Assembly (NCBI GenBank): GCA_023425615.1
Contig: JAFACJ010000093.1
Span: 1 to 7,543, forward strand
Direction: 5' to 3'
Length of the DNA stretch: 7,543 bases
From: Actinomycetes bacterium
GTDB taxonomy: Bacteria; Actinomycetota; Actinomycetes; Streptosporangiales; Streptosporangiaceae
Position 1 is the first letter of the stretch; the number at the start of each line of letters is the position of its first letter. This document shows, in pieces, positions 6,256-7,543 of this stretch. The notes under the pieces were generated by a model. The model was given only the letters and a program-made list of their open reading frames with translations. It was not told the DNA's origin and ran no database searches. Made by a program: the position numbers and the translations under genes.

Positions 6256-7543
6256 ACCTTACTGATCTGGTCAAGAAAAAGGGCTTCCACCAACTCGGTG
6301 GCCCAGCGGAGCATCTCGCCGTCGCGCAGCGGGCGGCCGCCGAGCGGCGCGGTCTTGGGCGTGGGCACCAGGATCTGGCCCGGCTTCATGAGGCTCTTGG
6401 GGTACAGGCGCTGCATGCGGACCTGCCGTGACTCCGGCAGCATCGGGTCCTCGCCGCCGGCCTTGGCGAACCGCACGAAGTTGCCCTGCAGCACCACCTC
6501 GGTGAGCCCGGCGCGGCGGGCCTTGGCCCGGAAGCGGGCGACCTCCAGCAGATTGAGCACCGGGACGGGCAGCGCACCGAACCTGTCCTTGAGCTCCTCG
6601 GCGACCTCGGGGATCTCCGTGTCGGAGGTGATGCCCGCGATACGCCGGTATGCCTCCAGGCGCAGCCGCTCCCCCGGCACGTACTCGTGCGGGATGTGGG
6701 CGTCCACCGGCAGCTCGACCTTGGTCTCCGGCGCCGACGGCTCCGGCTCGGCCTTCAGTTCGCGCACCGCCTCGCCGACCATCCGCACATACAGGTCGAA
6801 CCCGACGCCCGCGACATGGCCCGACTGCTCGGCGCCCAGGATGTTGCCGGCGCCGCGGATCTCCAGGTCCTTCATCGCCACGAACATGCCGGCGCCGACC
6901 TCGGTGTGCTGGGCGATCGTCGCCAGCCGCTCGTGCGCGGTCTCCGACAGCGGCGCCTCCGGCGGGTACAGGAAGTAGGCGTACGCCCGCTCCCTGCCCC
7001 GGCCGACCCGGCCGCGCAGCTGGTGGAGCTGCGACAGGCCGTAGGTGTCGGCCCGGTCCACGATGAGGGTGTTGGCGTTGGGGATGTCCAGACCCGACTC
7101 CACGATCGTGGTGGCGACCAGGACGTCGTAGTTCTTCTCCCAGAAGTCGACCATGACCTTCTCGAGCTGCTGCTCGTTCATCTGCCCGTGCGCGGTGGCG
7201 ACCCTCGCCTCGGGCACCAGCTCCTTCAGCGTCGCGGCGACCTTGTTGATGGACTTCACCCGGTTGTGGACGAAGAAGACCTGGCCCTCGCGCAGCAGCT
7301 CACGGCGGATCGCGGCGGCGATCTGCTTCTCGTCGTAGGGGCCGACGAAGGTCAGGACGGGATGGCGCTCCTCCGGCGGCGTCAGGATCGTGGACATCTC
7401 GCGGATGCCGGTCAGACCCATCTCCAGGGTGCGCGGGATCGGCGTCGCCGACATCGCCAGCACGTCCACCTGGGTGCGCAGCCGCTTGAGCTCCTCCTTG
7501 TGCTCGACGCCGAAGCGCTGCTCCTCGTCGATGATGCACAGGC
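6252..7543 (-). CDS. mfd: Transcription-repair coupling factor Mfd, C-terminal part (5' end outside window)
   Basis: Mfd is an ATP-driven DNA translocase that pushes stalled RNA polymerase off lesions and recruits UvrA. The frame is open to the right edge, giving 429 visible residues of a protein usually near 1,150. Visible from the edge: the helicase DEEQ box in [17 protein letters not shown] (residues 5-8) and SATPIPRT (31-38). In the second helicase lobe there is [11 protein letters not shown] (about 134-144) and the arginine-finger motif [10 protein letters not shown] (155-164). The TRG translocation motif spans HTEVGAGMF to IRGAGNILG (about 182-206). A C-terminal D7 autoinhibitory domain follows from about 265. 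Nothing is broken in the visible part. The UvrB-like and RNA polymerase-binding domains lie beyond the edge. Its stop overlaps the lipoprotein start, so the three genes mfd, lipoprotein and mazG should share a transcript. Confidence 0.95.
   Translation of the reverse strand, partial: LCIIDEEQRFGVEHKEELKRLRTQVDVLAMSATPIPRTLEMGLTGIREMSTILTPPEERHPVLTFVGPYDEKQIAAAIRRELLREGQVFFVHNRVKSINKVAATLKELVPEARVATAHGQMNEQQLEKVMVDFWEKNYDVLVATTIVESGLDIPNANTLIVDRADTYGLSQLHQLRGRVGRGRERAYAYFLYPPEAPLSETAHERLATIAQHTEVGAGMFVAMKDLEIRGAGNILGAEQSGHVAGVGFDLYVRMVGEAVRELKAEPEPSAPETKVELPVDAHIPHEYVPGERLRLEAYRRIAGITSDTEIPEVAEELKDRFGALPVPVLNLLEVARFRAKARRAGLTEVVLQGNFVRFAKAGGEDPMLPESRQVRMQRLYPKSLMKPGQILVPTPKTAPLGGRPLRDGEMLRWATELVEALFLDQISKV

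Noticed and set aside
5776..6978. 400-codon plus-strand open frame antisense to the lipoprotein and mfd genes
   Set aside because: Composition is Ser/Arg/Ala/Pro-rich without a domain, and it spans two well-supported genes on the other strand.
7467..7469. GTG that could be taken as a start of a 405-residue protein
   Set aside because: The frame continues upstream to the window edge with clear Mfd sequence ([17 protein letters not shown]), so this is an internal valine codon.

Overview
The window is very GC-rich, with G or C in nearly all third codon positions, GTG starts, tight ATGA/GTGA overlaps and actinobacterial protein types. I infer a filamentous actinomycete, most likely of the Streptosporangiales group (Streptosporangiaceae or Thermomonosporaceae). 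The order is a judgement from protein style, not a search.

Left part (1-1784, + strand): the 3' end of an ABC importer operon. It holds the last 14 codons of an upstream gene (probably the substrate-binding protein), then a complete ATPase (42-842) and a complete permease (832-1746) of the sulfonate/taurine/nitrate importer family. Both junctions overlap and have good Shine-Dalgarno sequences. The permease has an unusual in-frame 15-residue duplication at its cytoplasmic N-terminus. A strong hairpin starts one base after its stop codon.

Middle (1785-2295): a small Rrf2-family regulator without cysteines (1826-2254, + strand). It has an AT-rich imperfect dyad just upstream of its GTG start. 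A perfect 12-bp hairpin that contains its stop codon separates it from the convergent gene. Its position suggests control of the importer operon, of itself, or of sulfur metabolism; this is inference.

Right part (2296-7543, - strand): read in transcription order this is mfd (3' part only, entering from the right edge), a small SurA-N-like lipoprotein, mazG, and a class A penicillin-binding protein with a PASTA domain. The first three overlap by 4 nt each and should be one transcription unit joining transcription-coupled repair, an envelope chaperone-like lipoprotein and nucleotide-pool sanitation. The penicillin-binding protein is 73 nt beyond mazG if the start at 4662 is used. That gap holds a possible -10 element spaced for a leaderless start and a perfect 14-bp palindrome, so the gene may have its own controlled promoter.

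There are no mobile elements, CRISPR arrays, tRNAs or rRNAs. All genes belong to known families, and I see no wholly new system. The observations most worth checking are the permease duplication, the two candidate operators, and the Rrf2/importer pairing.
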